This document shows positions 61,770-64,000 of a stretch of 64,000 nt of DNA, one piece after another. The number at the start of each line of letters is the position of its first letter. Position 1 is the first letter of the stretch. The position numbers and the translations under genes were made by a program. The notes under the pieces are model-generated. The model did not search any database, was not told the DNA's origin, and saw only the letters and a list, made by a program, of their open reading frames with translations. The DNA is from Clostridiaceae bacterium (GTDB lineage Bacteria; Bacillota; Clostridia; Saccharofermentanales; Saccharofermentanaceae). Location: positions 1-64,000 of the forward strand of contig JAAYCT010000012.1 in NCBI GenBank assembly GCA_012729635.1, read 5' to 3'.

Positions 61770-64000
61770 ATGAAGAAAACATTCAAGTGCCTGATGACGC
61801 TGTTGATCGGGCTTTCAATGATCGTGCCCCTTGCGGCCTGTACGAAGGATCCGGTAAAAAACGAAGGTGTGACTTCGGTAGTTCCTTCCTCGATGGCGGC
61901 GGAATATGATCTCCCGTACTATTCGGCAAAGGAAGTCGAGATTTTTTCCGCGAAATATGAGGACGACTGGGTCTATCCCGTAGTGATTCCGATGGGAGAC
62001 CGGATTGGGCTTCTTCTGACCATTGATCGATACGACCCGGAAAAATCAGAGCGGACATATACAGATATGCTATATACGTACGATCTCGACGGAAATCAAC
62101 TTTCGGAAGCCGATCTGTCCGCGTTTTCCGGATATAACTCGTTTTCCGGATATAATAATTATCTTGATGCTTTTCAGTCCGACGGCGAGGGCAACATTCG
62201 GGCGATCCTCCGGACGCCGGATGAGAATTATTTCGAAAACTCTTTAACCAAGCTCGAGATGATCACGCTGGATCCTTCCGGTAAGGAAACGAAGCCGCGC
62301 GTCGATCTCGGTACGGGAACGACGCAAATATCCGACACGTTTATAGATGCGAAAGGAAGAATATATATATCCGAGAGCATCGTTTCGGGGAACATTCGAA
62401 TCCTCAATGTCGACGGAACTCCGCTCGGTACGATCGCGGTCGATTCCCCGAACGGGTCTTTCTTTCTCGACGGGGAGACCGTATATTACGACGCGAATCA
62501 ATACACACCAAGAGAATGTTTTCCGATCGATCCGGACGCTCTTGCGCTCGGCGAACCGGTCAATCCCGAGACAACGCTTTGGGGATCGCCGATCGAGACG
62601 GAAGGGGGATATGAGATCCGGCAGGAGGGCGTGTACCGGCGTGATGCAAAGTCCGGGGAGTTGACGTTGTGCTCATCGTGGAGCACGACCTATGATCCTT
62701 CTTTATATTCGGCCCGGACATGGATTCCGTTCTCCGCCGAAAAAGTGATCGGGATCGCCTCATACAGCGAATCGTACCGGATATCGAACGGAGTGCCCGA
62801 GGCTTTTTTCATGATCATTTTAACCAAACAGGCGACCAATCCGGATATCAACAAGAAAGTGCTGGTCTTAGGCGGACTGCGGATCGAAAACGATCCGGAA
62901 TTGCGCTCGGCGGTGTTCCGTTTCAATCGGGCCAACGAAAATTACCGCATCGAGATCCGCGATTACCTGAACGAGGTGGATTTTACCGGGATCGAGCCCG
63001 AGGACCAATGGAATTACGAAAAAAAGAGATACGCGGAACTTTTGTCGGCAGACTTCTTGAACGGTAAGGAGCCGGATATTCTCGTTATGGATCAGCACGC
63101 GTTTTTGGCTCCCGAAATCCTCGAACGGCAAGGGTATCTGGTCGACCTGTATGCTTTGGGCCAAGGGGACCCGTCCTTTCGAAAAGAGGACTACCGGACA
63201 AACATCCTTTCGCTTTTCGAGCGGGACGGAAAACTGTTCCGTTTCCCGCTTACAATCAGCCTCGGCGGCTTGGTCGGACCGGTGCGACTTCTCGGCGACC
63301 GGAGCGGATGGACGGTCGAGGAATGTACCGGGGTGTTGAACTCTTTACCCGATTGCGCCGTCGCCTTCCCCAATCTCGAGCGAAAAGATCTCCTGGCCGG
63401 ATGTATTCAATCCTCCCTGTATTCATTTGTGGATTACGCAGAGAAAACGGTCGATTTCGACAGCGACGAATTCCGGGAGATTCTTGCCTTTTCCGACCGA
63501 TTCGGATCGGACGAGCTGCCGGAAATCGACGATTCGGGAGATATTGTCAATCCGGAAGGGTATGTGGATACTTCCGAGTTGATCTTTCAGGGAAATCTGG
63601 CGATCGAGACGCACGGAATTTCGGACGCGACCTCAGTGTCGAATGCCAAGTACACTTTCGGGGAACCGGTTACCTTCGTCGGGTATCCTTCCGCGGATCG
63701 TTCAGGTATGGGAGTGGAGGCGAGCATGAGTCTGGCGATCTGCGCGGGATGTCCGGATCCGTCCGCCGCTTGGGAATTTATACGGTTATGCATCAGCGAG
63801 GAATTTCAATCGGAGTTTTCAATATATTCGGGAGAACCCATGAACCTGGGCGCGTCCCGGACGCATATCGAAAAGGCTCTTTCGTCTTCTCCGAGTTCTC
63901 TTGAACAGATGTACATTGGCGATGCGCTTACCCGGGAAGATGCGGATCAATACATCCGGCTCCTCGATTCCGCTTCGGTGTTGAACGGGCAGGATCAGCC
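61770..64000 (+). CDS. Lipoprotein, propeller-like plus solute-binding-like (copy 2, runs off the window)
   Basis: The frame is open from ATG 61770 to the end of the window (743 codons) with no stop. The signal peptide ends in PLAAC. The plan equals copy 1: PYYSAKEVEIFSAK, then blade-like strands, then AVFRFNRANENYRIEIRDY, RQGYLVDLYALGQGDPSFRK, GDRSGWTVEECTG and DPSAAWEFIRLC. The middle (about 200-300) differs most from copy 1. An 18-base direct duplication at 62123-62158 adds FSGYNS/FSGYNN. A few dozen residues are probably missing at the right edge, judging from copy 1. Confidence 0.85.
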   Translation, partial: MKKTFKCLMTLLIGLSMIVPLAACTKDPVKNEGVTSVVPSSMAAEYDLPYYSAKEVEIFSAKYEDDWVYPVVIPMGDRIGLLLTIDRYDPEKSERTYTDMLYTYDLDGNQLSEADLSAFSGYNSFSGYNNYLDAFQSDGEGNIRAILRTPDENYFENSLTKLEMITLDPSGKETKPRVDLGTGTTQISDTFIDAKGRIYISESIVSGNIRILNVDGTPLGTIAVDSPNGSFFLDGETVYYDANQYTPRECFPIDPDALALGEPVNPETTLWGSPIETEGGYEIRQEGVYRRDAKSGELTLCSSWSTTYDPSLYSARTWIPFSAEKVIGIASYSESYRISNGVPEAFFMIILTKQATNPDINKKVLVLGGLRIENDPELRSAVFRFNRANENYRIEIRDYLNEVDFTGIEPEDQWNYEKKRYAELLSADFLNGKEPDILVMDQHAFLAPEILERQGYLVDLYALGQGDPSFRKEDYRTNILSLFERDGKLFRFPLTISLGGLVGPVRLLGDRSGWTVEECTGVLNSLPDCAVAFPNLERKDLLAGCIQSSLYSFVDYAEKTVDFDSDEFREILAFSDRFGSDELPEIDDSGDIVNPEGYVDTSELIFQGNLAIETHGISDATSVSNAKYTFGEPVTFVGYPSADRSGMGVEASMSLAICAGCPDPSAAWEFIRLCISEEFQSEFSIYSGEPMNLGASRTHIEKALSSSPSSLEQMYIGDALTREDADQYIRLLDSASVLNGQDQ

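Overview
The window looks like a chromosomal segment of a Gram-positive anaerobe of the class Clostridia (Bacillota). The reasons are strong AGGAGG-type ribosome binding sites, a T-box leader, lipoprotein signal peptides, the gene order glmU-pth-mfd, a PadR/DUF1700 operon, a single-chain Nfn-like flavoprotein and several HPD-less J-domain-like proteins. Species cannot be assigned from the sequence alone. Apart from an IS30-type transposase tail at the left edge there is little mobile DNA; this is mostly core and surface-protein territory.

Layout. 1-5.5 kb: IS30 end, two zinc-ribbon proteins (one a 700-residue coiled coil with a DUF4177-like end) and an EF-G2-type translation factor. 5.6-8.8 kb (minus): GT2 glycosyltransferase plus large GT-C-like membrane protein. 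9-14.3 kb: Ddl, an HI0933-family flavoprotein, PabB, PabC, dCMP deaminase. 14.4-18 kb: ABC exporter pair and a PadR operon with a near-consensus promoter. 18-26.5 kb: CPBP protease, tandem GNAT, a 963-residue exported protein, and two convergent paralogous J-like/TPR proteins. 26.8-27.6 kb: acidic lipoprotein.

27.5-38 kb is the centrepiece: a promoter, a Phe-type T-box (specifier UUC) and an operon of paaK, tyrA, an aroE-aroK fusion, aroF, aroB, aroA, aroC and a single reading frame joining type II dehydroquinase, chorismate mutase, prephenate dehydratase and ACT. Together these encode all seven shikimate steps and both prephenate branches. Several junctions overlap, which suggests translational coupling. 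The leading arylacetate-CoA ligase suggests that arylacetate salvage is controlled by the same phenylalanine signal.

38-48.9 kb: SppA, a sugar nucleotidyltransferase, glmU-pth-mfd, a membrane-anchored protein, tRNA-Arg(CCG) with its own promoter and a 24-bp tandem repeat in its 3' trailer ahead of a terminator, PAP2 phosphatase, DusB. 48.9-57.2 kb: HerA-like ATPase, VanY-type carboxypeptidase, DUF4203-like membrane protein, SDR protein, an orphan promoter-terminator pair that may mark a small RNA, a COG2426 membrane protein, a 2-hydroxyacid dehydrogenase and the fused NfnAB-like oxidoreductase. 57.5-64 kb: a GGDEF-EAL protein and two tandem paralogous lipoproteins (propeller-like part plus solute-binding-like part); the second runs off the right edge.

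The strongest candidates for something new are the dehydroquinase-PheA fusion in the Phe T-box/PaaK operon, the tRNA-Arg trailer repeat, the paired J-like proteins and the orphan RNA locus near 53.4 kb. All calls are from reading sequence; no database search was possible.
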